Source: Synergistaceae bacterium (GTDB lineage: Bacteria; Synergistota; Synergistia; Synergistales; Aminobacteriaceae). From it: a DNA stretch of 10,291 bases. Under the pieces are notes generated by a model. That model saw only the letters and a list, made by a program, of their open reading frames with translations. It was not told the DNA's origin and searched no databases. The stretch is taken from assembly GCA_017447325.1 (NCBI GenBank), contig JAFSNU010000122.1, forward strand, positions 1 to 10,291. The letters run 5' to 3'. Made by a program: the position numbers and the translations under genes. How positions within the stretch are numbered: position 1 is the stretch's first letter; each line of letters starts with the position of its first letter. This document shows, piece by piece, positions 1 through 6,235 of this stretch.

Positions 1-563
1 AAGCTGAACTCGTGCTCGGTGTACAAAATAAACTGAAAATAATTTCCAAGTACACCGGAATACGCCGTGACTACAGCAAAAACCCGGAAGGCGGATGGGA
101 TCGAGATGTCAAACGCTGCTTGAAAATGGGGTCTGTCATACGTGTTGAAACAGTTGATGGAAGCACAATCGATATATCTCCGTTGCTTCATACTTTTATC
201 GGTGAACGGACTGATGAAGGCTACGGGGAGATAATTGCTTATCCTGCTAAAGAATGTTATTACCGTCTGGCCGAAAACGTAGGAGCGTATATGTATATCA
301 TGAACAACGTAAAAACGTCCCGTGATATTGCTATCGGTTCTCTGTTTGTCTCTACCGTTATGAAAAATATTTTGAAAGCCCGCGTAGAACGTTTTGCCAT
401 TTTGGACCGCGAGGAATACAGACGGGGTATAAACGCAGAGGAACTTTTACCGATGGATCTGCTGAATATGCTTAAAGAGAATTTTTACCCGGCAGCTTCA
501 GATGAGGAACTTAAAGAATGGTATTTAAAATACCTGAAGGAGAATGAAGATGAATCAGATTAG
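1..563 (+). CDS. csx10: Csx10-like RAMP protein of a type III-D CRISPR effector, 3' part only
   Basis: The reading frame is open to the window edge (first full codon at base 3), so the N-terminal part lies outside; 186 residues are visible. What is seen: a GSVIRVE strand, then the loop GERTDEGYGEI at visible residues 66-76, matching the glycine-rich loop of RAMP-fold Cas proteins (consensus like GxGxRxxEGFG). After it come about 110 mostly helical, charged residues. In type III-D systems Csx10 is a repeat-handle or backbone RAMP subunit of the crRNA-guided Cas10 complex in the cytoplasm. The next gene resembles Csx19, the usual partner of Csx10, and its start overlaps this stop codon, indicating translational coupling in an operon. 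A GTG at base 12 could be read as a start, but no ribosome binding site can be seen and the protein would lack its first RAMP domain. It could also be another RAMP such as a Csm4/Csm5 relative. Confidence 0.68.
   Translation, partial: AELVLGVQNKLKIISKYTGIRRDYSKNPEGGWDRDVKRCLKMGSVIRVETVDGSTIDISPLLHTFIGERTDEGYGEIIAYPAKECYYRLAENVGAYMYIMNNVKTSRDIAIGSLFVSTVMKNILKARVERFAILDREEYRRGINAEELLPMDLLNMLKENFYPAASDEELKEWYLKYLKENEDESD
536..542 (+). promoter_or_regulatory. Ribosome binding site that decides the csx19 start
   Basis: GAAGGAG lies inside the end of the Csx10-like gene. It is only 1 base from the ATG at 544 but 7 bases from the ATG at 550, so 550 is the better start; the two genes then overlap by 14 bases. 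Confidence 0.7.
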
Positions 564-954
564 TATTGAGCAGCTTCCGGACTCGGGCTATTTGATAGCA
601 CAGCTGGAATCAAGTCTTATTTTTGAACCGTATACAGTGAAAGACAGAAAACTATTTTTTCACGGCAGCGAGTTAATAGAAAAAGAGAAAATAAAAGAAT
701 GTCATTTTTTCAACCGGGACAGAGAATATCGTTTGATATTTCGAGAATCTAGAGGCGATTTTATTGAGCGCGTTCTGACAGCAGAAGAAGAACAGAAAAT
801 GAATCCCGATCTTATTTATGAGCAGGAAATGATGATCAAGAAAGAATATGCCTGCCGTGAAGATTTGCCGGAGAAGCTGCTTATAATAAACCGCTATTAT
901 TTTACAGAAAATGACACTTTAGCTTTGCGGGATTACCGTATCAGCTGCCTGTGA
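550..954 (+). CDS. csx19: Csx19-like type III-D CRISPR-associated protein
   Basis: A 134-residue soluble protein (136 if the ATG at 544 were used). The pattern resembles the TIGR03984/Csx19 family: an N-terminal segment ending in a hydrophobic strand (LIFEPYTV), a central strand pair KECHFFNRDREYRLIF followed by a further strand (FIERVL), and a C-terminal segment with RYYFTENDTLALRDYRI, like the 'RxYL..DxxGxxRixxxRL' ending I associate with that family. Csx19 is a component found almost only beside Csx10 in type III-D effector loci; its biochemical role is poorly defined. Position supports the call: it overlaps the Csx10-like gene. It is the last + strand gene of the operon, and its 3' end overlaps a convergent gene by 36 bases. 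Assignment is from recalled family character, not a search. Confidence 0.62.
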   Translation: MNQISIEQLPDSGYLIAQLESSLIFEPYTVKDRKLFFHGSELIEKEKIKECHFFNRDREYRLIFRESRGDFIERVLTAEEEQKMNPDLIYEQEMMIKKEYACREDLPEKLLIINRYYFTENDTLALRDYRISCL

Positions 955-1338
955 GCCTGTTTCTTTTTTTTTAAGACGTTTGTACTGCCGGAAGAGAACA
1001 AAATCAAAATGCGCGGTTTTTACAACTGTCCCGTCTTCTGCTTTATTTTCATTTACTACACGGCTGCTTGCAGATGTTAAAATTGGAATACCGTCATCCA
1101 AAAGGGCATCTACAATCATGAATGACAAAGAAAACTCACCCATAACTATCACTGCATTAGGCTTCATCTCTCTGATTTTCTGGAGAAGCTGCGAAGCAAT
1201 GAGTTCAAGCTCTTCTTCGTCAGCGTAGGGAGAAATCTGAGGAAAAGGTAAATCTATTATTTCACCATAGGCATTAGCTGCACGAATCTGTTTCTCCTGC
1301 CAGTTTTTATGGGGATGATTAGAAAGATTGATTATCAC
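919..1338 (-). CDS. Small Rossmann-like CRISPR-associated protein with N-terminal SNHP motif (candidate ring nuclease)
   Basis: A 139-residue protein. The start is GTG at 1338, with AGAAGG 7 bases upstream supporting it. The layout is alternating strand and helix: strand MIINLSNHP, helix (KQIRAANAYG), strand EIIDLPFP, acidic helix ADEEELELIASQLL, strand NAVIVMGEFS, helix, strand IPILTSASSRV, and a final strand DFVLFRQY before a lysine-rich tail. I recall similar 'LSNHP...GEI.DLPFP...VMGEF' proteins near Cas genes in Clostridia. The opening strand followed by [S]xHP resembles the small type III ancillary proteins Csx15, Csx16 and Csx20, proposed ring nucleases that cleave cyclic oligoadenylate. 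That role is inference. The gene is convergent with csx19, overlapping it by 36 bases, so it belongs to a separate transcript. Confidence 0.6.
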   Translation of the reverse strand: MIINLSNHPHKNWQEKQIRAANAYGEIIDLPFPQISPYADEEELELIASQLLQKIREMKPNAVIVMGEFSLSFMIVDALLDDGIPILTSASSRVVNENKAEDGTVVKTAHFDFVLFRQYKRLKKKETGSQAADTVIPQS

Positions 1339-1364
1339 GTAATAGCCTTCTTTTTAGAGAAATC

Positions 1365-1481
1365 TTACACAGCAGAATGTTTTTGTATAATTAAAGAATA
1401 GTCTTCAACATTTGGATATTGAACTTTTTTGATAATCCAATCAAGAACTATCTCATTTATATCAATATATAATATGGACAT
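1365..1481 (-). CDS. Small ORF, 38 residues, upstream of the SNHP gene
   Basis: ATG at 1481 is preceded by a strong AGAAGGAG about 8 bases upstream, and the stop lies 26 bases before the SNHP gene start, so the two could be one transcript. The peptide begins MSILYIDINEIVLDWIIKKV and has no membrane segment or signal peptide. The stretch EIVLDWIIKK resembles the first helix of Xre/ImmA-type proteins ('EVLxWARxxxG'), so it could be the stub of a truncated regulator or antitoxin gene. It could equally be a genuine small protein. The good ribosome binding site is the main support. Confidence 0.42.
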   Translation of the reverse strand: MSILYIDINEIVLDWIIKKVQYPNVEDYSLIIQKHSAV

Positions 1482-1522
1482 AAAATTTTCTCCTTCTAAT
1501 AAATTTTATATTTTTATTTTTT

Positions 1523-1528
1523 ATTATA
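1523..1528 (-). promoter_or_regulatory. Possible -10 box for the small ORF and SNHP gene
   Basis: On the - strand TATAAT lies about 40 bases upstream of the 1481 ATG in a very AT-rich stretch (1500-1560). No convincing -35 box sits at 16-18 bases, and other TATAAT-like words occur nearby, so this is weak. Confidence 0.25.
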
Positions 1529-1604
1529 TCATATAATTATTTATCAAAAAAATTTTATTTTAATCACTTGATTATATAAACATAATGACGCACTTCTTCA
1601 AACT

Positions 1605-1965
1605 GAACTTTAACCTTTTAAGTCCTGGATAAAGTCCTTCGTCAAAAAGTGCATCGAGACTTTTAAAGCCCGTTTATTCATTTCTACGATCTGCATGAAT
1701 TTCTTTAAGCCGTAACTGACATCCTCACGGTCAAAAAGTTCAAACTCTATTTTTTCAATTTTTCCTGCTCTTCTTCTTCCAAAGTAAAATCTAAAGTCCC
1801 TCAAAGAATTTTACTATATCAGTCATCAAAAATTCGTTAGCGTCCTTATAAATTTCAGGGAGTTCATAATGTCTGTAAGAAAAAAATAGCAGCTTTTAAG
1901 AGCTTCCGTAAGTTTTCGCTCAGCCTGTTGACCTCTTACGTCATTATCAACTTAATAATTAATAG
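1605..1965 (-). pseudogene. Decayed protein-coding remnant, family not recognised
   Basis: Translating the - strand gives coding-like blocks in different frames. From right to left these include a block with DVRGQQAERKLTEALK, then YELPEIYKDANEFLMTDI followed by VKFFEGL and an in-frame TAG, then FTLEEEEQEKLKK and a stop. A last block (about 1610-1804) in another frame contains KIEFELFDREDVSYGLKKF and ends at 1610. Read in order they look like one helical, charged protein of roughly 110-120 residues broken by at least two frameshifts and a nonsense codon. I cannot name it. Its place beside the cas genes leaves open a former small accessory protein; it may also be unrelated debris. The 64-residue block alone could be miscalled as a gene. 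Confidence 0.4.
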
Positions 1966-2159
1966 AACCTGTTTCAAGGCATTTAGAAAATTATATAGTT
2001 CAAACGGCATCTTTTAATTCTTATTGTGTCTTTGCAACAAATGAATTAAACATTCTATAATGATGCAAATGTATCAGGAGTTATCATTAAGGCAAAGTTA
2101 GAAGATGATGTGCGGGCTTATCAGTTATTAAGTCTTTAAATATACTCATATACATATAT
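1966..2159. other. Non-coding stretch, probable left junction of the mobile element
   Basis: No intact gene is seen. A + strand fragment (about 2065-2139) reads NVSGVIIKAKLEDDVRAYQ before a stop and may be the tail of a disrupted gene. The truncated primase pseudogene loses recognisable similarity near 2190, so the boundary between element and host DNA probably lies between about 2050 and 2190. I could not identify an attachment-site repeat with a partner inside the window. Confidence 0.3.
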
Positions 2160-2715
2160 TTATAAAAGAGAAAAAAGGAAAATAATTGAAGTTCCGCTAA
2201 TAATGCCCATAATGACGCGGTATCTATCGCCGATAAGCTCATAAATGCTTGCTGCGGTTGCGTAACCTTCACCTATAAGGATAATATCGCCGTCTTTGAG
2301 CGGCTGGCCGCCCATAATATGGAAAGCCCCTGTTATAAGCCTTTCACCTGGCGCAAACTTCTTACGGTCTCCGCTTTGAGGTATCTTTGCAAATATTCTT
2401 TGATACGTTTTAAAATTGCCCTCGACGTCCTGAAAATCGATTAATAGAGTGTTATATCGATTTACTCTAAGCGTCCCGTCGCTCCTGACTTGCTTTTCCT
2501 TTAAATAGGGGTGTTCATCTGTCGCAAGCTTCGCCGCTTCAAATTCGGCTTTAAGCTCTGCACTTCTTTTCTTTTGTTCGGCGGCTCTCTTTTCGCCCTC
2601 GGCTTCTCGCTTGGCCTCGCGTTCACGCTCTAATTCGGCTGCGCTCTTTCTTATAGGAGAGCTGGCAGCTGATGCACTACCGTCAAGCGGTATACATCTC
2701 GCAATCGCTATTTAA
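2160..2715 (-). pseudogene. Toprim-like part of a phage/plasmid primase, frameshifted from its CHC2 domain and truncated
   Basis: This - strand frame continues the zinc-finger ORF (2683-2949) after a frameshift near 2712-2716, where one base appears to have been inserted in an A-rich run. It begins IAIARCIPLDGS and continues through a charged coiled-coil linker rich in E, K, R and A (about 2500-2670). Next is HPYLKEKQV with R-V-N-R-Y, then a beta segment like 'LLIDFQDVEGNFKTYQRI', then GERLITGAFH, and the Toprim glutamate motif LIGEGYATAASIYELIG (about 2220-2275). This matches the TraC/ArdC-type primases that join CHC2 and Toprim. The DxD half of Toprim is missing because similarity ends near 2190 and a TAA follows at 2160. 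The protein cannot be a working primase. Loss of the 3' part suggests it was cut at the element boundary. Confidence 0.7.
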
Positions 2716-2949
2716 AGCCTCGTTAAAGTCACAATTATAATCAAGGCTGATTAAATCGATAACGTCATATTTCGCGCTGCAAGAAAAGCAGTGAACTTGA
2801 TTATTAGCCTTATCAAATCCCATGCTCGGGTGCTTGTCTTCATGGTGTGGATTTAAGCACCTGAAATTTTGCCGCGTATCAATTCCCCGCGCTTCTAAAT
2901 AATCTTTTAAATAGCCTTTAAGCTCGGCTATTGCCTGTTCCCATGTCAT
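2683..2949 (-). CDS. CHC2 zinc-finger domain of a phage/plasmid primase (5' fragment of a frameshifted gene)
   Basis: An 88-residue ORF from the ATG at 2949, with AAGGAGG 10 bases upstream. It shows the CHC2 zinc ribbon of bacterial and phage primases: C-x3-H (CLNPHHED) at about residues 31-35, then VHCFSC with the last two cysteines near residues 53-56, then the usual YDVIDLISLDYNCDFNEAL. The zinc ribbon binds template DNA; the catalytic Toprim domain should follow, and does so in another frame (2160-2715). The last few residues here are out-of-frame. A preceding short reading frame ends in TGA that overlaps this ATG by four bases (ATGA), which would couple their translation. It has its own leader (about 2950-3079), paralogous to that of the main primase. 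Confidence 0.75.
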   Translation of the reverse strand: MTWEQAIAELKGYLKDYLEARGIDTRQNFRCLNPHHEDKHPSMGFDKANNQVHCFSCSAKYDVIDLISLDYNCDFNEALNSDCEMYTA

Positions 2950-3073
2950 CTCAAATTACCCTCCTTACGCAAAAAAAGCATTGCAAAATTTCCGTAATTC
3001 GGTATAATTTGAATTACGGTTGATTGACGCCCTTTGTACCTGACGGATATTAGGACAAGGGCGTCCGCTTTTT
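2950..3073 (-). promoter_or_regulatory. Structured leader of the CHC2 primase gene (two stem-loops)
   Basis: Between a TATAAT box and the primase ATG lie two stem-loops. Stem 1 pairs 3026-3037 with 3055-3065 (GACGCCCTTTGT against ACAAGGGCGTC, one bulge). Stem 2 is perfect: CCGTAATTC (2992-3000) with GAATTACGG (3011-3019) around a 10-base loop. The word GCATTGCAAA (+ strand, 2978-2987) is shared with the leader of the main primase (6269-6278), as is the order of promoter, hairpin 1, hairpin 2, ribosome binding site. It could be a cis-regulatory RNA, an attenuator, or part of a replication origin. On the + strand stem 1 is followed by CGCTTTTT, so it could also act as a terminator in that direction. 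Confidence 0.55.
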
Positions 3074-3079
3074 ATTATA
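3074..3079 (-). promoter_or_regulatory. -10 box of the CHC2 primase leader
   Basis: On the - strand the sequence reads TTATAATAAAAAGCG. The same TATAATAAA followed by GCG occurs at the start of the main primase leader. A -35 box is weak (TTAAAA 16 bases upstream). Confidence 0.45.
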
Positions 3080-3089
3080 ACTGAAAATA

Positions 3090-3395
3090 CTTCGATTTTA
3101 ATCATTGTTTAAATTTTCTTTCATCAATCGGCAAATAAAAAAGAGCGCATGCATATTGCCAAAATATCGTCCGTATCTTCCGATATAAAAAATCAAGACG
3201 TTTTTTATATGTTGATTGTGACAAGTTCGATCCTAATAACAGCTTAAAACCAGGGAAGCCTATGGGTATGAGTGACGGTTTAAGCTGATTACGGGTTCAG
3301 ATGTAATTAACGGACACAGTTAAAGAGCTTATATGACTAAAGAGCGTTTGCCTGTGAATGTTGTATGAGCTAATTAAAAGTTAATGATAGTTAAA
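3090..3395. other. Non-coding region with consecutive inverted repeats
   Basis: No gene is visible. It holds GGCAA/TTGCC (3130-3134 and 3156-3160), ATATCG/CGATAT (3164-3169 and 3181-3186), a perfect 10-bp inverted repeat ATATAAAAAA/TTTTTTATAT around an 8-base loop (3183-3192 and 3201-3210), and a long hairpin CAGCTTAAAACC/GGTTTAAGCTG (3240-3251 and 3277-3287). It lies beside the iteron cluster, so it may be part of the replication origin or encode a structured RNA. Confidence 0.45.
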
Positions 3396-3397
3396 CT

Positions 3398-3685
3398 TGA
3401 AACAGATATGAAACACGTTGAAACAGATATATCTGTTTCAATAAATTCAGTATTTATAAATGTTTATATTATATGAAAACGATGAAACAGATATTTTTTT
3501 AATTAATTAATTTATACGAAAAAAAGGAATTAAAATTTAATTAAAAAATAATAAACTTTTTTCTAAAATTAAATATTAAAAAAAATTTTTTTATCTGTTT
3601 CAGTGTTTTAAATGGTAATAAATATTGATAAATACTGTTTTTAAGTGAAATAGATATTTTTTTTATTTGTTTCACATCTGTTTCA
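3398..3685. repeat. Iteron cluster and AT-rich unwinding region: probable replication origin
   Basis: The 12-base word TGAAACAGATAT occurs exactly at 3398-3409, 3419-3430 and 3483-3494, and inverted at 3429-3440; the copies at 3419 and 3429 merge into a perfect palindrome covering 3419-3440. Near copies are TTATCTGTTTCA at 3591-3602, TGAAATAGATAT at 3646-3657 and ACATCTGTTTCA at 3674-3685. Shorter matches are at 3409-3415 and 3665-3674. They flank a stretch (3495-3590) with only six G or C in 96 bases. Iterons on both sides of an AT-rich block are typical of theta-type origins bound by a replication protein, as at ori and crr of satellite P4. The likely binder is the helicase encoded next door. 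Confidence 0.72.
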
Positions 3686-3716
3686 AGCTGTTTAAATTAA
3701 TATTTATCAATATTTA
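3619..3716. repeat. 16-bp perfect inverted repeat beside the origin
   Basis: TAAATATTGATAAATA (read on the - strand of 3701-3716) is matched by 3619-3634 on the + strand. The arms are 66 bases apart and enclose the last iterons. Confidence 0.6.
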
Positions 3717-3730
3717 AGCTTATTTAATTA

Positions 3731-3769
3731 AATAAAAACGCGGCCACATTTCTTAAAATAAGCCGCGTT
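3731..3769 (-). terminator. Rho-independent terminator after the primase-helicase
   Basis: On the - strand AACGCGGC and GCCGCGTT form an 8-bp GC-rich stem (3762-3769 with 3737-3744), followed by TTTATTT. It lies 27 bases past the helicase stop codon. Confidence 0.75.
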
Positions 3770-3795
3770 ATCTTTCAAAAATTCTTGTTAATCTC

Positions 3796-5109
3796 TTATT
3801 CTGTTATATTAAAATCAAATCTCCGCGCACATCCATGTGGCTGAAGTTCTTCAAATTCAATATTGCGCCGTCTTAATACAGCTCTAAACTCGCTCAAGAA
3901 ATTTCTTTTATATGTAGCTTCATAACCATTATTTTTGCACCATTCTTGATATTTCTTGTAAAGCTCTTCGCGATTAATGCTGTCACGACATATAGAAGTC
4001 TGTTCTTCTTCAACAAAAACGTCAACGGAGTTATTGTTTGCGATAAACTCTTCCATAAGCGTTTTCTGGTCTGGGCTTTCCGCAAACTTACCGCGCTCTT
4101 TTAGTCTCTTATAGCCCGCGTATATCCAATTAAATATTCCTGGCAATTCTGTCATTAATTCATCTTTTGCTTTAGTATCAGTGGGCAATTCTAATTTTTT
4201 AACGTTCGGCTCGTGGTCTTCAACAAATTCATTTTGAAATTTAAGCATTATAAAACGTCTGTTAAAGCCATAAGTCGTATCTTCTGCGCGCGATAACTTA
4301 TTGGCTGCGATAATGAATTTAGCTCGTGTCGTGAGTGTAAATTTACTTTGAAATTTAAAACAGTCCGATACTTCTTCACCTGCGACAAGCTTTTTAAATA
4401 TTTTTTCAGCTCCTCCGAAATTTAAGCCGCTCTCCGTTGTGATATTACAAAGTTTGCCGATAAGCTTAACTTTCTGAAATTGCTTGTTTAGCTGGTCTAT
4501 TTCAACGCTCGCAAAATTTTTCTCACCAAATGCTGCTTTTATCAAATCAATTAACGTGCTTTTACCGTTACTGCCCTCGCCAAGCAATAATAAAGCCCTT
4601 TGAAATGGACAATTTGGATAAAGTAGATAACCTGCAAACTCTTGCATTAAGTCTATACGTGCATCGCCGTCCGCGTCCTGTAATTTTCTATCAGCCCGCC
4701 AAAAAATTTTCTGTAAAAATTCTTTAAATTTTGGACACTGAGCCGCGGGGTCGTATGAGTACGGGAAAAGAATTGTGGCCAAGTCTGACTTATCACAACC
4801 ACTAAATTCGCCCGTCTCAAATTCAAATGTCCCGTTCTTAAAGACAAATAGTGGCTTTTTATCAAAATCGCCCTCGTAAATCACGTTAGATCTAAAGTTA
4901 GTTTTTATACTTAATATACGTCTTCCCGTTGAATAAAAGCGTCCTAACTCTGAACTGATATATGAGTTTATAACATCATCATCTCTCAATTTCCAAATCA
5001 TACCGTTATACTCATAAAAGCCCGTTTTTTCCTTATAAAGAATATCATGCTCTTTTTTTATTGCGTCAATAATATCAAGCTCAAGAGGTACACTAGTAGC
5101 TTGCTTCAA
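3796..5109 (-). CDS. SF3 (D5/P4-alpha type) helicase half of a primase-helicase
   Basis: A 437-residue ORF starting at TTG (5109), but the true frame runs further upstream to about 5345 without any ATG, GTG or TTG, so it is the 3' part of a longer gene. Domains: a D5_N region with KNGTFEFETGEF (91-102) and YDPAAQCPKFKEFL (119-132); Walker A GEGSNGKST (177-185); a Walker B-like strand KLCNITTES (219-227); sensor motif KFIIAANKL (264-272); arginine finger NRRF (283-286). The C-terminal region after 360, with ELYKKYQEWCKNNGY, resembles the winged-helix DNA-binding end of these proteins. Such helicases form hexameric rings that unwind the element's own origin; the iteron cluster lies just past its terminator. 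Joined with the two upstream ORFs, allowing two 1-base deletions, it gives exactly 814 codons including stop, close to the 777-residue P4 alpha protein. Confidence 0.88.
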   Translation of the reverse strand: MKQATSVPLELDIIDAIKKEHDILYKEKTGFYEYNGMIWKLRDDDVINSYISSELGRFYSTGRRILSIKTNFRSNVIYEGDFDKKPLFVFKNGTFEFETGEFSGCDKSDLATILFPYSYDPAAQCPKFKEFLQKIFWRADRKLQDADGDARIDLMQEFAGYLLYPNCPFQRALLLLGEGSNGKSTLIDLIKAAFGEKNFASVEIDQLNKQFQKVKLIGKLCNITTESGLNFGGAEKIFKKLVAGEEVSDCFKFQSKFTLTTRAKFIIAANKLSRAEDTTYGFNRRFIMLKFQNEFVEDHEPNVKKLELPTDTKAKDELMTELPGIFNWIYAGYKRLKERGKFAESPDQKTLMEEFIANNNSVDVFVEEEQTSICRDSINREELYKKYQEWCKNNGYEATYKRNFLSEFRAVLRRRNIEFEELQPHGCARRFDFNITE

Positions 5110-5294
5110 TAATTCATCAATCCATTTCGGATTAAAATACTCTTTAAATATAAGCTCATTTATTATTTTAATTAAATTATCTTTTCCGATAAAACGCCCT
5201 GAGCTTAATATAAAGCTTTTGAATTCTTTTTCGCGCTTTTCAGTTTCTCCTCGTGTCTCGTTCGCTACTGGTGAGAAAGTTTCGGCAAAAGCTG

Positions 5295-5744
5295 CTACTC
5301 CGTCAATTGGGCTGTCAATAACTTCTGTAAATCTTCGCCGTCCGCGAAGTATTCAGAAATATCCTTATACTGTTTCGGCAAATCTAAACGTTTAAAATTA
5401 AATACCCTGTGAGTTATAAGCTCTTGAGCTATACGTTTAAAAAAGTTTTTCCCAGCGTCGTCGTTATCGAAACAAATATATATATCACGCTCGCTCTTGC
5501 GTTCCTGCTCAGCATATCCGCGGACAATTTTCTTTTGTTCATTTTTTAGCCCCGATATACCTGATAAGACACGATAACCCTTAACATCAAAGCTCATAGC
5601 ATCGAATGCGCCCTCAGCTATGATAAGCTGCCTGTCCGTTCTATCCAACGTATGAAGTCCCCAAATGACATTTTTATTAAAGCCATTTATAAAAGCTTTT
5701 TTATATTTGTCTTTGTATTCTGCCCGCTCATATCGCGTCCGCAA
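5295..5744 (-). CDS. Toprim domain of the broken primase-helicase (middle fragment)
   Basis: A 149-residue ORF whose apparent start is TTG at 5744, inside the preceding ORF and without a sensible ribosome binding site; genuine similarity starts about residue 7 (RAEYKDKYKK). It carries the Toprim catalytic pattern: LIIAEGAFDAMSF, giving the glutamate (about residue 44), and ICFDNDDAGKNFF, giving the DxD metal-binding acids (about 91-96). Then comes LPKQYKDISEYFADG, as in DnaG-like primases. Toprim primases use these acids to hold Mg2+ for RNA primer synthesis. The fragment joins the upstream ORF at the run CCC (5723-5725), where one base seems lost after D-M-S-G. It joins the helicase frame near 5323, where one A seems lost from an AA run. 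Confidence 0.8.
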   Translation of the reverse strand: MRTRYERAEYKDKYKKAFINGFNKNVIWGLHTLDRTDRQLIIAEGAFDAMSFDVKGYRVLSGISGLKNEQKKIVRGYAEQERKSERDIYICFDNDDAGKNFFKRIAQELITHRVFNFKRLDLPKQYKDISEYFADGEDLQKLLTAQLTE

Positions 5745-6235
5745 TAATAAATGACTTGACCGCGCTCAAAATACGGTATTATCAGCCGTTGCTCTTTAGC
5801 GTTATATCCTAAAAGCATTTTGTTGATACATTCAAGCGTCAAACCGCGTCCGGTTAGATAGTCTATATCTTCAGGTCTTAAAGCTTCGTGCCATTTGTTA
5901 ATATAAGTCTGCAAGTCTTGAACATACTTTTTATATTCATCATTCTGAATATAAGCCTTGCCGCCTGATAATTCGTTAATAGCTTCACCTTTGTTACCGT
6001 TGAATTTAACTTCAGCTACTAAGTCTATAACGTCCCCGCCACATCCCGCTTTAAAGTCATAGAAAAATTCACTATCTTGGTTAAAGATAGTGCACGTATC
6101 ATTTTTCCCGGGCTCGTAAATTGAGTATGAGCGATATTCGCGTCCTACCCTGTGGAGTTCAAGTCCTAAACGCCGCGCCGTGTCAACGATAGAATTATTT
6201 CGTTTAATTTCGTCGATTAATTCCTTATTAACCAT
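5687..6235 (-). CDS. N-terminal domain of the primase-helicase (degenerate zinc-ribbon/DnaG-like), first fragment
   Basis: A 182-residue ORF from the ATG at 6235, with AAGGAG 10 bases upstream. The opening ELIDEIKRNNSIVDTARRLG is the typical first helix pair of DnaG-type primases, and GCGGDVIDLV is the end of a CHC2-like fold. The Cys and His zinc ligands are mostly gone (YRSYSIYEP and FFYDFKAG stand where CPxH and FxCFxC would be), so it probably does not bind zinc. From residue 110 it continues into the linker HEALRPEDIDYLTGRGLT and the primase core YYCGRDMSG, after which the frame breaks and the last 13 or so residues are out-of-frame. The Toprim half follows in the 5295-5744 ORF. The upstream leader and small ORF (6236-6370) probably control its expression. 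Confidence 0.78.
   Translation of the reverse strand: MVNKELIDEIKRNNSIVDTARRLGLELHRVGREYRSYSIYEPGKNDTCTIFNQDSEFFYDFKAGCGGDVIDLVAEVKFNGNKGEAINELSGGKAYIQNDEYKKYVQDLQTYINKWHEALRPEDIDYLTGRGLTLECINKMLLGYNAKEQRLIIPYFERGQVIYYCGRDMSGQNTKTNIKKLL

Noticed and set aside
980..1228. + strand ORF of 82 residues
   Set aside because: Shadow of the SNHP gene on the other strand, serine-rich low-complexity product, no ribosome binding site.
2087..2272. - strand ORF of 61 residues
   Set aside because: Its first half is an out-of-frame reading of the Toprim remnant and the rest is AT-rich junction sequence.
3211..3235. Possible tRNA T-arm (GTTCGATCC)
   Set aside because: The flanking bases do not pair as a T-stem and no acceptor, D or anticodon arms can be built around it.
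3398..3685. CRISPR array
   Set aside because: The repeated word is 12 bases, in both orientations and irregularly spaced; this fits iterons and not a CRISPR repeat-spacer pattern.
4530..4865. ORFs on both strands inside the helicase gene
   Set aside because: Shadows of a strongly supported helicase frame with conserved motifs.
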